Shown one piece after another: positions 1 through 8,582 of a stretch of DNA of 64,000 bases. The position numbers and the translations under genes are program-made. Under the pieces are notes generated by a model that was given only the letters and a program-made list of their open reading frames with translations, made no database searches and was not told the DNA's origin. Source of the stretch: Lentibacter sp. XHP0401 (lineage in GTDB: Bacteria; Pseudomonadota; Alphaproteobacteria; Rhodobacterales; Rhodobacteraceae); NCBI RefSeq assembly GCF_025751535.1, contig NZ_JAOWLC010000004.1, positions 1-64,000 on the forward strand, in the 5' to 3' direction. Numbering within the stretch: position 1 is the first letter of the stretch; each line of letters starts with the position of its first letter.

Positions 1-49
1 TAATCAAACCAACTAGATGAGCCAAACTCTCTCTTAGTTTAGGCCGCTC

Positions 50-77
50 TTGGACCCAAAAACTCTGACGACGGACA
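50..77. repeat. dispersed intergenic repeat, copy a
   Basis: About 28 bases beginning TTGGACCCA and containing CTGACG. It matches the copy at 20632 at about 23 of 28 positions by eye and also resembles a stretch at 28797. This copy lies directly at the point where homology to the neighbouring broken glutamate-synthase-like gene stops. Its nature is unknown. Confidence 0.45.
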
Positions 78-81
78 CAAG

Positions 82-723
82 TCACCACCTTGCCGATGGT
101 GAACGGCTGATGCCGCCTTCACCCGTGTCATGTGCAAAGCCACCCTGCCGCGCACCGGCGTTCAAGGCCTGAATTGCATTGGCGGAAAGCGAGCCAAAAC
201 TCATCGCCGATATGTTGTAAATCGAAGCATCGTAGGGCTGAGTGCATTTACTTCCGCCGATCCTCACCCGGAAATCACTGTCGGTGATATGCTTCGGCAT
301 GGCAGAGTGTGTTACCCAAGCATAACCGGACTCGTATACGTGTTCGGATGTGCCAAAAGGTTTTTTGTCCTCGACGCCTTTTGCCCTCTGATAGACCAGA
401 CTGCGGGTTTCCCGGCTGAAGGGTTCTTCATCTTGATCGCTCTCAAGAAGATACTGTCGAATTTCAGGGCGGATGGCCTCCATAAGATAGCGGATATGAC
501 CGATAATAGGATAGTTCCGTAATACGGCGTGCCGAGGTTGGATAAGGTCATAAACGCCAAGAGCAAGCAAAGCCGAGAAGACCGTAAATAGTATTGCCGC
601 CCAGCCGGAATGGGTCATTACAGCGACATATCCGAAGGTCAGAGCTGCTAGAAAAGCCGTGGCGAGCAGAGTGTAGCGTACGCGGAAATAGGTCATATCA
701 TGATAAGCCTTTGCTAATGTCAT
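82..723 (-). pseudogene. FMN-binding glutamate synthase-like protein, frameshifted N-terminal fragment
   Basis: Remnant of the GltB-like FMN-binding glutamate synthase family, whose members are usually about 500 residues; about 205 survive. Two membrane segments (about residues 18-35 and 40-58) are followed by the start of the TIM barrel, recognisable from ISAMSFGSLS and DTGEGGIS. Right after GEGGIS the reading frame breaks. A one-base shift recovers HHRQGGDL (about positions 85-106), after which homology ends, so the gene has both a frameshift and a truncation. Complete members pair glutamate-synthase-type FMN chemistry with a membrane anchor; the substrate is unclear. The start could be 723 or an in-frame ATG at 696. 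The protein should be non-functional. Confidence 0.75.
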
Positions 724-890
724 TCAGCAGATCGAATGGTCAAACCACCTTGTAGCCCAGATACTCACTCTTTCAAACTGTTGCACGCTCCACCGTTCAA
801 CAAACGGCAATGCTTTTGCGCGAAAGCATAGTTAACGTCAGTTCATGTGAAGGGAAGCTGGCGCTGCGAAACGCTGAGAGTTTTGATAAC

Positions 891-916
891 GGGCTGGACG
901 CACGAGCGCCCAGCCC
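891..916 (-). terminator. hairpin after the cupin-like gene
   Basis: A seven-base-pair perfect stem (GGGCTGG/CCAGCCC) with an extra GCGC/GCGT pairing in the loop lies just past the stop codon of the minus-strand gene ending at 924. There is no clear U-run, so it may be a weak or Rho-assisted terminator or a 3' stabiliser. Confidence 0.5.
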
Positions 917-923
917 CTCAATC

Positions 924-1742
924 TCAGGTAGCAAATTTAATTGAAGTCAGTTCGTTTTCCGCATCCCGCAGAATAACGGTAGAGAACTCCGGAGTTGCAG
1001 AATAAATTACCAGATGGCGTCCGATGATATAGGCGTCGCTGTGGATCACCCATGGCCCCATATGAATTCCATAGCCATAAGGAATGTGGAATGCTGAAAC
1101 CCGTTTAATGCCGTCATCGCCCATTTTCCCTATGATCAAATATCCGCCATTGTTGTGCTCAAGTGGCATATGAAAATGGGGGCGATCGTGAACTTCAAGA
1201 TAAGCCCCGCCGCCCAGTTCTTCGCGCAGCAGGTAATTTTGGGGGTAATCATGACCAACCGATGTGACGGTTACAGGCAGGTTCCCTGTCGATTCAAATC
1301 TCACAGGGTTGCCAGATTTGACGAGCCAACTTCCGTAATAGGCCAGATGCTCAGCGGTTGTTTCTGCGACCGGAATTACGATTTCGGTTTTACCGCTTGA
1401 ATGAACGTAGCGTCCGTTCCCGCCCAGAATGTTGGAGCTATCATTGGTGTAGTTGATAGCTTCATCCCACTGGCCGTCCAGAACTAGATGGGGCGGTTGA
1501 ACCGGTTTCGGCCTTGGGGCCGGCCCCTCATCTGAGGGTACGAAGCCTTCGTCTATCGAAACGCGGTAATTTTTCCCAGGTTCGCAATGGCTGAGGAAGT
1601 TCTCGGTTTTCATATAGGCCGTGGGCGTCGTGCCCAGTCGGTTGACCATCAAGACTGGGATTGCCGCAATCAGGTCATCGGGCATGGCACGAGTGCTGGC
1701 CAACGCATCAATCTTCAAGGGTGAGTAGTCTTGCAGTGTCAT
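924..1742 (-). CDS. uncharacterised protein with cupin-like C-terminal half
   Basis: A 272-residue cytoplasmic protein with no signal peptide. I do not recognise a named family with certainty. The second half looks like a cupin or ureidoglycolate-lyase-like beta barrel: a histidine-containing strand (RPHFHMPLEH, about residue 190), a glycine turn, then HIPYGYGIHMGPWVIH, which places several His residues as possible metal ligands. ATG 1742 is chosen over 1760 because AAAGGAC lies about eight bases upstream. It follows the NhaC antiporter gene on the same strand after about 70 bases, so the two are probably cotranscribed. A role in metabolising what the antiporter-linked operon handles is only inferred. 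Confidence 0.6.
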   Translation of the reverse strand: MTLQDYSPLKIDALASTRAMPDDLIAAIPVLMVNRLGTTPTAYMKTENFLSHCEPGKNYRVSIDEGFVPSDEGPAPRPKPVQPPHLVLDGQWDEAINYTNDSSNILGGNGRYVHSSGKTEIVIPVAETTAEHLAYYGSWLVKSGNPVRFESTGNLPVTVTSVGHDYPQNYLLREELGGGAYLEVHDRPHFHMPLEHNNGGYLIIGKMGDDGIKRVSAFHIPYGYGIHMGPWVIHSDAYIIGRHLVIYSATPEFSTVILRDAENELTSIKFAT

Positions 1743-1812
1743 TATGAATAGTCCTTTCATGCTACGTCGGTCCCGCAGCTTTGGCGCTGCAAGGGCCGGT
1801 TAAAAGTGAACT

Positions 1813-3225
1813 TCAGTCCGATTGCGTTTTGGCTTGTAGCATGGGCTTGCGGAAAAGGCCGATACCGAGCATTGCGAAGAGCATTGCGACAAGCGGATTC
1901 ATCCAGTTTAACAGCGCCCAAGGGGCATATTCGATAACGTCGACCCCTAATGTCGTGGCGAAGAACGCACCACCCGTTGTCCACGGGATCAGCGTCGTCG
2001 TCAGTGTTGCTCCTTCTTCAAGCGAACGCGATAGAACGCGCCGGTCAACTTCGGCCTTGTCATATGCTGGGCCGAACAACTGGCCACCGAGGACGATCGA
2101 CATATAGGCTTCGCCCATCGTCATGTTTCCGGCGAGGCAGGCAACAATCGTCGAGGTAACCAGGCCAAACGCTGATTTCACCCGCGAAACGATCGTCTCG
2201 ATCAAGACACGTAGGAAACCGAATGTATTCAGTATACCACCCAAGGCCAAGGCCATCAGGGCCAGAGCCAGTGTCCACATCATCGATGTGATACCTCCGC
2301 GGGCAAGCAGATTGTCTAGAGTTTCAACGCCCGTGTTGCCGGTGCCGCCGCCGCCATAAAGCGCATTGAGTACGCTCACCGGATCAGCGCCTTGCATGAC
2401 GATCGCAATCAAAACTGCAGATGCAGCCGCAGCGATCATTGCCGGTTCCGCGGCGACGCTCATGAGAATCAGGGCGATCATGACCACAAAAGGTAGTAGA
2501 CAGAGAAGATTGACAGCATATGTCGATTCGAGTGCGCCCATCAGGTTTTCGAGGCGCTCTATAGGCAATGCGTGATCCGCGTATTGCATACTGATCACCG
2601 AGAATACGACGAGCACGATTAGCAGCGTCGGTATGGTCGTGTAGGTCATCGATTTGATGTGCGCGTAAAGACTCGTCTCGGCCGACATTGCTGCAAGGTT
2701 GGTCGTATCCGAGACAGGTGACATTTTGTCCCCGAAGCTGGCCCCCGACACAACGGCGCCAGCCACAATTGGTAGCGGGATACCCATAGCCTCGCCAATT
2801 CCGATGAGTACGATACCGGCCGTGCCGACGGTGCCCCAACTTGTACCTGTCGCGATCGACATAAAGATACAGAGAATAACACCGGCTGGCAGAAAGACCG
2901 CAGGAGATATGAACTGCAGCCCGTAGTAAATGAGCGCTCCGACCGTGCCGGACTGGATAAACGAAGCAATCAGCACGCCGATCAATATGAATATATAGAT
3001 TGCACCGAAGGCTCCAGAAATGCCGCCGTTCATTGCCGCGCGGATTTCATCAAACCCGCTTCTTTTGAGAAACCACGCGCTGCTGGCAGCAATGATCAGA
3101 CAGATAAGCATCAAGCTGTGCAGGCTAACGCCGAAGCCAAACAAACCAGTGCCGATTACAAGCACGATGGCGCTAAAAGTTAGAGCCGCCTGCGCGAAAG
3201 TCGGGTCTTTTTCAGTATATTCCAT
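1813..3225 (-). CDS. NhaC-family Na+/H+ antiporter
   Basis: A 470-residue inner-membrane protein with about 11-12 hydrophobic segments. It carries hallmarks of the NhaC family: GTSWGTVGTAG (about residues 128-138) followed by GASFGDKMSPVSDTTNLAA (about 160-180), where the polar residues form the ion pathway. NhaC proteins exchange Na+ for protons; some members act as amino-acid or organic-anion antiporters, so the substrate is open. A strong ribosome site (GGGGAG) precedes the ATG. It is divergent from the LysR-type gene at 3385 and probably cotranscribed with the cupin-like gene downstream. The LysR protein is the obvious candidate regulator. Confidence 0.85.
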   Translation of the reverse strand: MEYTEKDPTFAQAALTFSAIVLVIGTGLFGFGVSLHSLMLICLIIAASSAWFLKRSGFDEIRAAMNGGISGAFGAIYIFILIGVLIASFIQSGTVGALIYYGLQFISPAVFLPAGVILCIFMSIATGTSWGTVGTAGIVLIGIGEAMGIPLPIVAGAVVSGASFGDKMSPVSDTTNLAAMSAETSLYAHIKSMTYTTIPTLLIVLVVFSVISMQYADHALPIERLENLMGALESTYAVNLLCLLPFVVMIALILMSVAAEPAMIAAAASAVLIAIVMQGADPVSVLNALYGGGGTGNTGVETLDNLLARGGITSMMWTLALALMALALGGILNTFGFLRVLIETIVSRVKSAFGLVTSTIVACLAGNMTMGEAYMSIVLGGQLFGPAYDKAEVDRRVLSRSLEEGATLTTTLIPWTTGGAFFATTLGVDVIEYAPWALLNWMNPLVAMLFAMLGIGLFRKPMLQAKTQSD

Positions 3226-3299
3226 TGGTCTCCCCTTTTAGTTTGGGAGTTACCTAAAGGTTAGGTTGAGAAAAAACATACATATATTTTTCCGATATG

Positions 3300-3315
3300 A
3301 TTAGATTTTGCTAAT
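3300..3315. promoter_or_regulatory. candidate LysR-type operator (ATTAG-N6-CTAAT)
   Basis: A perfect inverted repeat, ATTAG and CTAAT separated by six bases, sits in the AT-rich 159-base gap between the divergent nhaC-like and LysR genes. From memory, GcvA of E. coli recognises sites containing CTAAT, and the neighbouring regulator is GcvA-like. The site is 70 bases upstream of the regulator start, a usual position for an autoregulated LysR box. Confidence 0.45.
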
Positions 3316-3384
3316 ATGTTTGCGTACCGCAGGTGGATATGCTTGAAATAATAACACGTTAACTAACCGCAGTCTTGGAGCATT

Positions 3385-4305
3385 ATGCAGAGATTTTTGT
3401 TGCCATCAGAGAAGGCATTTCGCGTATTCGAGGCGTGCGCGTCGAAAAACAGCTTCACAGCTGCGGCAGAGGCACTGGGTATCACGCAAAGCGCAGCCAG
3501 CCAGCAGATCAAACAGCTCGAGCAACGACTGGGCGTCAGATTATTTCGAAAGGAAGGGCGCGGTGTTGTCCTCACTCCGGCCGGGCATAGCATTCTCAAG
3601 GCGCAAAGAAACGCCTTCGAGAGTCTATGGCAAGCCATAGAAAACACACGTGAGCAGGAAGAAAGCCTGGAAGTTACGCTCCAAGTGCTTCCGGGTTTTT
3701 GCGTTCGCTGGCTCCTCCCCCGCCTGTCCAACTTCTCCCGGAAACATCCGGAGGTAGATGTTACGATAGTGACTGATGCCGGTAGTTCCAGCTTCGAGAA
3801 TTCCTTTGCTGATTTGACAATTTCGTATGACATGAGCAGAGCGTCTGGCTGGCTTGCACAGGAAGCCCTGTTCCCGGTAGCTTCTCCGGCTTTTGCGGCG
3901 CGGCACGGGCTTGCTGGGATTTCGTCCGATGCGCTCCTTGCCAAGCTTCCCGAGCTGCCGCTACTAGGAGACACTTCGACATTAATCAGTGACACTTGGA
4001 GGCAGTGGGCGGGACAATATGATACCTCGATTTCGGTTGGGGAGCTTCGACGCTTCCCGCAGTCGAACATGAGTTTGCTGCTGGCCGAGCATGGTCAGGG
4101 CATTGCTATGGGGCGTAGTTTTCTGGTTCTGGATGCGCTGGTGTCCGGCACGCTTGTGGAGCTTGAAGGCCTTCGCGTGCAATCTGCAGCAGGATATACA
4201 CTTAGACATAATCCTGACCGGATCTATAGTAGGGGTTGCAAGTTGTTCGAGCAATGGCTCGTCAATCGGGTGACCAAAGACCTGCAGTGTTGTCAGGTTG
4301 TCTAG
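3385..4305 (+). CDS. LysR-family transcriptional regulator, GcvA-like
   Basis: A 306-residue regulator. The N-terminal winged HTH (residues 8-65) reads AFRVFEACASKNSFTAAAEAL and SAASQQIKQLE, the pattern of the GcvA/AmpR branch. The effector-binding domain spans about residues 90-295. It is transcribed away from the NhaC antiporter gene and probably controls it and itself through the inverted repeat at 3300-3315. The last few codons (QCCQVV and stop) fall where an IS3-type element end begins, so the native C-terminus may have been slightly altered; the total length is normal for the family, so function is probably intact. Confidence 0.85.
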   Translation: MQRFLLPSEKAFRVFEACASKNSFTAAAEALGITQSAASQQIKQLEQRLGVRLFRKEGRGVVLTPAGHSILKAQRNAFESLWQAIENTREQEESLEVTLQVLPGFCVRWLLPRLSNFSRKHPEVDVTIVTDAGSSSFENSFADLTISYDMSRASGWLAQEALFPVASPAFAARHGLAGISSDALLAKLPELPLLGDTSTLISDTWRQWAGQYDTSISVGELRRFPQSNMSLLLAEHGQGIAMGRSFLVLDALVSGTLVELEGLRVQSAAGYTLRHNPDRIYSRGCKLFEQWLVNRVTKDLQCCQVV

Positions 4306-4459
4306 CCCCCTTTTTCGGGACCACTAATTTTGCTGTTCTCTAATAAGGTTTCTGGCACCGGAGGGCGCATACCTAATGCATGATGGGGCCTGATCCGATT
4401 GTATTGCTTGAGCCAAACATTGATCGCGACCTGCGCCTGTCTTGTGCTGTGGAACCACT
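4302..4459 (-). pseudogene. IS3-family transposase (OrfB) C-terminal fragment
   Basis: On the minus strand the reading frame ends with EWFHSTRQAQVAINVW, QYNRIRPHHALG and PPVPETLLE, the classic end of the integrase core of IS3-family OrfB transposases, followed by an AAAAAGGGGG sequence of the kind seen at IS3-type right ends. Only about 50 C-terminal residues remain. The upstream part has been replaced by an IS6-type fragment whose homology starts near 4456. This dead fragment forms the downstream edge of the LysR gene. Confidence 0.75.
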
Positions 4460-4770
4460 CTGCATTCGGAACGTTGAGGATCTGCTGCATGAGCGGGGCA
4501 TCGACGTCAGCCACGAAACTATCCGTTTCTGGCAGAACAGATTTGGTCCAATTTTTTCTGGAGAAATACGTAAAAGGCGTGCCCAGCAGTTGCGGGCGCA
4601 TTCAAACTGGCAGTGGCACTTGGACGAAATTTTCGTGAAGATAAACGGCGAGACGCATTATCTTTGGCGGGCAGTAGATCAGGAAGGGGAAATCTTGGAA
4701 AGATTCGTCACAAAACGCCGTGATCGTAAAGCGGCGTTGAAACTCCTAAGAAAATCAATGAAGCGTTACG
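4456..4770 (+). pseudogene. IS6-family transposase internal fragment
   Basis: Reads RNVEDLLHERGIDVSHETIR, then HSNWQWHLDEIFVKING and RRDRKAALKLLRKSMKRY, closely matching residues about 33-135 of the intact transposase at 39317. Both ends are missing: the left end is replaced by the IS3-type fragment and the right end by another IS6-type element starting near 4771. The first catalytic Asp region is present but the rest of the DDE core is lost, so it is inactive. Confidence 0.8.
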
Positions 4771-5580
4771 AGATCATCAAGTTGCGGGATACTTCCCTTC
4801 GGGGTATGCATTCGTATGACCAAGCCCAAGCAATCTGGCGCCTTCTCGGGCCATCGGTTTCCTCCTGAGATTATTGCATACGCCGTCTGGGCCTATCATC
4901 GATTTCCCATGAGTTTGCGCGATGTCGAGGACTTGCTGGCCGCACGCGGAATTACGGTCAACTACGAGTCCATCCGCGCTTGGGTAGCGAAATTCGGATC
5001 TCAGTATGCCACGGTGATCCGCCGAGATCGACCCAAAGTGGCGGATAAATGGCACCTGGACGAAGTCGGTCTTCCGATAAACGGCAAGAAGTATTGGCTA
5101 TGGCGGGCTGTCGACAGCAAAGGCGACGTGCTAGATATTCTCGTCCAAGCTCGGCGCAACAAACGGGCCGCAGACCGGTTTTTCCGCAAGCTATTCAAGG
5201 CGTTTGGCGAACCACGAGTCGTTACAGATAAACTCCGAAGCTACGGAGCAGCTCTGAAGAAGCTTGCTCCGGGAAACGAGCATCGCAGCCATAAGGGTCT
5301 CAACAATCGATCCGAAGGGTCACATAGGCCGACCCGACGGCGAGAAAAGATCATGGGTCGGTTCAAATCCCCCCGGCAGGCTCAGCAGTTCATATCCGTC
5401 CACGACCAAGTCCAAACCGTCTTCCGCCCGCGCCGCCACACCCTTTCAGCCACTTGCTACCGTCAGTCCAGAGCCGACGCCCATTGGATCTGGGACGACA
5501 TCACGCGAGAGCTGAAAGCTGCTTGATATCCGGCACCCAGGCTATCGTTGCGATAGATCGCCGACAACTTGACAATGCCC
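4771..5580 (+). mobile_element. IS6-family insertion sequence (third type in this stack)
   Basis: An element of about 0.8 kb carrying one transposase gene. Its ends form imperfect inverted repeats: the left end contains ATCAAGTTGCGGGAT and the reverse complement of the right end contains GTCAAGTTGTCGGCGAT. No clear direct repeat flanks it, which fits insertion into older IS debris followed by rearrangement. Exact ends are uncertain by a few bases. Its transposase differs clearly in sequence from those at 10799 and 39317. Confidence 0.65.
4816..5526 (+). CDS. IS6-family DDE transposase
   Basis: A 236-residue transposase of normal family length (IS26 TnpA is about 234). An N-terminal HTH (about residues 35-65, AARGITVNYESIRAWV) precedes the DDE catalytic core: WHLDEV gives the first Asp (about residue 78), VVTDKLRSYGAA the second (about residue 138), and the Glu lies in NNRSEGSHRPTRRREK (about residue 173). 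It appears intact. Elements of this family move by copy-in and can join replicons, which fits the tangled DNA around it. Confidence 0.88.
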   Translation: MTKPKQSGAFSGHRFPPEIIAYAVWAYHRFPMSLRDVEDLLAARGITVNYESIRAWVAKFGSQYATVIRRDRPKVADKWHLDEVGLPINGKKYWLWRAVDSKGDVLDILVQARRNKRAADRFFRKLFKAFGEPRVVTDKLRSYGAALKKLAPGNEHRSHKGLNNRSEGSHRPTRRREKIMGRFKSPRQAQQFISVHDQVQTVFRPRRHTLSATCYRQSRADAHWIWDDITRELKAA

Positions 5581-5696
5581 GGAGCCGTCCACACATGACA
5601 GCGCCCCTGTATACAGCTTCAATTTTCGTTTCATCCCAGTTTGATTTGCCTTCTGGTTATTAAGACTTGACTATTTCAAGCTTAAAAGACTTATTG

Positions 5697-5708
5697 ATGC
5701 AAATGCAT
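5697..5708. promoter_or_regulatory. small inverted repeat upstream of the TRAP operon
   Basis: ATGCA-AA-TGCAT, a perfect 12-base inverted repeat, lies 25 bases upstream of the dctQ start in an AT-rich leader. It could be an operator or part of a promoter. No regulator gene is adjacent, so assignment is weak. Confidence 0.25.
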
Positions 5709-5732
5709 GTAATTTAAGGGTGGGCGATAGAT

Positions 5733-6203
5733 TTGCACGCAAGATTAAGCACACTATTTGCGATTTCCGGAGCCATTGCGGCGGCGGGTTTTGGACTGCT
5801 TGCTGTAATGGTCGTAATGGATATTTTCATCCGCAACCTAGGTTTAGCCAAATGGCCTTGGCTCAATGAACTGACAGAATATCTGTTGACCATTTCTACT
5901 TTTGGTGGAGCACCATGGGTGCTGCGTCAGACGGGGCATGTCAATGTTGATATCCTGCTGCGCGTCGTGTCATCGTCCGCCGCCATTGTCCTCGTGCGCG
6001 CTTCTTATGCGCTGGGTCTGGTTATTTCTGTGATCGTTACTTGGCTGGCCGTCTCTGCCGCAATCGAGAGTTCCAAGTCAGGCTCAATTGTATTCAAGAA
6101 CCTCGTTTTTCCCGAATGGTGGATGATGGTCCCAGTCATTTGGTGTTTCGCGCTGTGCAGTTTTGAGTTTCTGGTGCGCTTTATATCAGGAGATAACCAA
6201 TGA
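5733..6203 (+). CDS. dctQ: TRAP transporter small membrane subunit (DctQ)
   Basis: A 156-residue inner-membrane protein with four hydrophobic segments, the usual architecture of DctQ. WPWLNELTEYLL (about residues 43-54) and the TGHVNVDIL stretch (about 70-78) are typical. The start is a TTG at 5733: an in-frame stop lies just upstream, there is no ATG before the first membrane segment, and AAGGG and GGGCGA lie before it. The stop overlaps the dctM start (ATGA), so translation is coupled. Together with dctM and dctP it forms a sodium-driven high-affinity importer for an organic acid. The order Q-M-P, with the binding protein last, is common in this group. Confidence 0.85.
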   Translation: MHARLSTLFAISGAIAAAGFGLLAVMVVMDIFIRNLGLAKWPWLNELTEYLLTISTFGGAPWVLRQTGHVNVDILLRVVSSSAAIVLVRASYALGLVISVIVTWLAVSAAIESSKSGSIVFKNLVFPEWWMMVPVIWCFALCSFEFLVRFISGDNQ

Positions 6204-7513
6204 TCTGGTCGCATATCCTTCTGATGATGGTTGGCTTGCTGGCGATTCAATTCGCAATCGGTTTGCCCGTCGCATTTGCCTTCCTTGGCGCCAACCTTAT
6301 TGGCGCCTGGATTTTCCTAGGAGGTGAAGCAGGGCTGGTGCAGTTGGTGCGCAATGCATCCGGCTCTGTCAATTCCTTCGCATTGGCGCCAATCCCGCTA
6401 TTTGTCTTGATGGGTGAACTATTGTTTCACACTGGTTTGGCTTACAGGGCAATTGACGCCGTAGAAAAACTGCTGGTGCGTTTGCCCGCTCGGCTAGCCT
6501 GTGTAACTGTCGTTGGAGGCACGACTTTTGCTGCGCTTTCAGGGTCTTCGATCGCCAATACAGCAATGCTGGGCGGAACGCTTTCACAGGACATGTTGCG
6601 CCGTGGTTACTCTCCCACGCTGACTTTCGGGCCTGCTATGGCCGTTGGTGGAATTGCAGTGTTGATTCCGCCTTCAGCTCTGGCGGTGATGCTCGGATCA
6701 TTATCGGGGATATCCATATCACAACTCCTGATTGGAGGACTCCTCCCAGGCTTGCTGATGGCCCTGCTCTTTCTGGTGTTTGTAATCATGACCGCAATCC
6801 TGTCACCGGGTAGCGCTCCCCGCGAAGATAAAGCAGTGGTTCTAAGCAAACGGGAGCGCTATGTTCCTTTTTTACGGGATGTTGTGCCACTGTCCGGGAT
6901 ATTTATTGCTGTAATCGGGAGCATGCTTTCGGGCATTGCTACCCCGACAGAAGCGGCGGCACTCGGCTCGGTTGCCGCGCTGATTGCAACAATCGCCTAT
7001 CGCAAACTCACCTTAACTAATTTGGTCAAATCATTGACGGAAACAGCGAAGGTTTCGATTTCAATCCTCTTTATCATTGTCGCATCGATGACATTCTCAC
7101 AGATTTTGTCCTTTTCGGGTGCCACGTCGGGCTTCATGCAAGTCATCCGCGAAGTTGACCCAACGCCAATCGTCCTGATTGTCACAATGTTGGCCATCAT
7201 CTTAATTATGGGATGTCTGATCGACCAGATTTCTATCATGATGATAACCTTGCCTTTCTTTATGCCCATTGCTCATTCTGTCGGAATTGATCCTGTCTGG
7301 TTGGGCCTGATGATGCTGGTTGCTATTGAGCTGGGCCTGCTGACGCCGCCCTTTGGCCTATTGTTAATGGTGATGCAGGGGGCCAGCCGCCAAACCCCGC
7401 TTCTACAGATATACAAGGCAGCTGTTCCCTTTATTTTGATCGAACTAGCAGTGCTGGCATTGATGTTAATTGTGCCCGAAATAACGATGTTCTTGCCATC
7501 TCTGCTTCAATGA
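6200..7513 (+). CDS. dctM: TRAP transporter large membrane subunit (DctM)
   Basis: A 437-residue protein with about 12 membrane segments and the DctM hallmarks FAALSGSSIANTAMLG (about residues 110-125) and GGIAVLIPPS near 150, plus the second-half repeat GCLIDQISIMMITLPFF. It is the ion-coupled transport subunit that works with the DctQ helix bundle and the periplasmic DctP protein. The start codon overlaps the stop of dctQ by four bases. The following metabolic genes, not a dicarboxylate cluster, suggest that the cargo is a 2-hydroxy or 2-oxo acid. Confidence 0.9.
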   Translation: MIWSHILLMMVGLLAIQFAIGLPVAFAFLGANLIGAWIFLGGEAGLVQLVRNASGSVNSFALAPIPLFVLMGELLFHTGLAYRAIDAVEKLLVRLPARLACVTVVGGTTFAALSGSSIANTAMLGGTLSQDMLRRGYSPTLTFGPAMAVGGIAVLIPPSALAVMLGSLSGISISQLLIGGLLPGLLMALLFLVFVIMTAILSPGSAPREDKAVVLSKRERYVPFLRDVVPLSGIFIAVIGSMLSGIATPTEAAALGSVAALIATIAYRKLTLTNLVKSLTETAKVSISILFIIVASMTFSQILSFSGATSGFMQVIREVDPTPIVLIVTMLAIILIMGCLIDQISIMMITLPFFMPIAHSVGIDPVWLGLMMLVAIELGLLTPPFGLLLMVMQGASRQTPLLQIYKAAVPFILIELAVLALMLIVPEITMFLPSLLQ

Positions 7514-7543
7514 TAACCACAACAAACCAACAGGAGAATAATA

Positions 7544-8515
7544 ATGACTTTCAATGCGATGAAATATGCACTGGCCACAGCTGTGGCAGTGTCTGGCCTC
7601 AGCAGTGCTGCCCAAGCAGACGAAGTAGCGCTTCGTTCCGTGTCGGCATTTCAGCTTGGTACAGTTTTCTATGAGCCATTCGAGCGCTTCGTGGAGCGTG
7701 TGAATGAAAATGGCAAGGGTATCGTGCAGATCGAGGTGATTGGCGGACCCGAGGCCATGCCGCCCTTCGAAGTAGGTAACGCCCTTCGCGGCGGGATCAT
7801 TGACCTTGCAAACACAACTGCCGTCTTTCATGCGAACCTCGTACCGGAGGGGCTCGCCATGACATTGACCAACCTATCAATGGAAGAGTTGCGGGAAAAC
7901 GGTGGTTATGATCTGCTTGACCAGCTGCACCGAGATAAAGCCAAAATTCACTGGTTGGGGCGTTTAACGCAAAACATCCAATATTACATCTATTTGTCAG
8001 AACTGCCCGATGATGTCGATTTTGATGCGCTGAAGATCCGCTCCGCGCCCACCTATCAAGCGTTTTTTACCGGACTCGGAATAACACCGGTACAGACTGC
8101 TCCTGGCGAAGTGTTCACTGCACTGGAGCGCGGCACAATCGACGGCTATGCTTGGCCATCTCTGGGGGTTTTTGACCTTGGTTGGCAAGAAAAGACTGCA
8201 GCGCGGATCGAACCTGGCTTTAACCAGGTTGAAACGGGCGTTTATTTCAGCGAAGCCAGCTGGGAAAAACTTACTCAAGAGCAGCAGGATTTCCTCACCG
8301 AACAGATGGTTGCATTTGAGAGCGAGGCGAACCGCTACAATGAGTTTGCGAATGCAGAATTCGCCCGTCAGGCAGAGTATGGCATTGCGACCGTCGAGCT
8401 TGAAGGCGAGCAGTTGGACAACTTTGTAAAAATGTCAAACGAAGAAGGTTGGAAGCCAGTGATGGCAGCAAGCCCGGAAGCTGGGCAGAAACTACGCGAC
8501 CTTTTGGTAAAATAA
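7544..8515 (+). CDS. dctP: TRAP transporter solute-binding protein (DctP)
   Basis: A 323-residue periplasmic protein with a clear signal peptide ending near AAQA (residue 25) and a GGAG ribosome site. The central stretch LKIRSAPTYQAFFTGLG with a following ERGTIDGYAWP is the DctP ligand site; the Arg (about residue 165) normally pairs with the substrate carboxylate, so a carboxylic acid ligand is likely. It is the last transporter gene and is followed by a strong hairpin, a common arrangement that can stabilise or set off the binding-protein message from downstream genes. Confidence 0.9.
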   Translation: MTFNAMKYALATAVAVSGLSSAAQADEVALRSVSAFQLGTVFYEPFERFVERVNENGKGIVQIEVIGGPEAMPPFEVGNALRGGIIDLANTTAVFHANLVPEGLAMTLTNLSMEELRENGGYDLLDQLHRDKAKIHWLGRLTQNIQYYIYLSELPDDVDFDALKIRSAPTYQAFFTGLGITPVQTAPGEVFTALERGTIDGYAWPSLGVFDLGWQEKTAARIEPGFNQVETGVYFSEASWEKLTQEQQDFLTEQMVAFESEANRYNEFANAEFARQAEYGIATVELEGEQLDNFVKMSNEEGWKPVMAASPEAGQKLRDLLVK

Positions 8516-8520
8516 AATTG

Positions 8521-8552
8521 TGGCGGCGCAAACCTCTTTGCGCCGCCATTTT
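8521..8552 (+). terminator. strong intrinsic terminator or attenuator after dctP
   Basis: A perfect 12-base-pair stem (TGGCGGCGCAAA paired with TTTGCGCCGCCA) with a four-base CCTC loop is followed by TTTTCC. It stands between dctP and the ketopantoate-reductase-like gene 30 bases later, so it probably lowers readthrough into the enzyme genes or protects the dctP message. Confidence 0.85.
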
Positions 8553-8582
8553 CCATGTCACCGAATTTTGCAGGAGAACATC

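Noticed and set aside
5355-5375. GGTTCAAATCC, like a tRNA T-loop
   Set aside because: It lies inside the transposase gene and no cloverleaf can be drawn around it.
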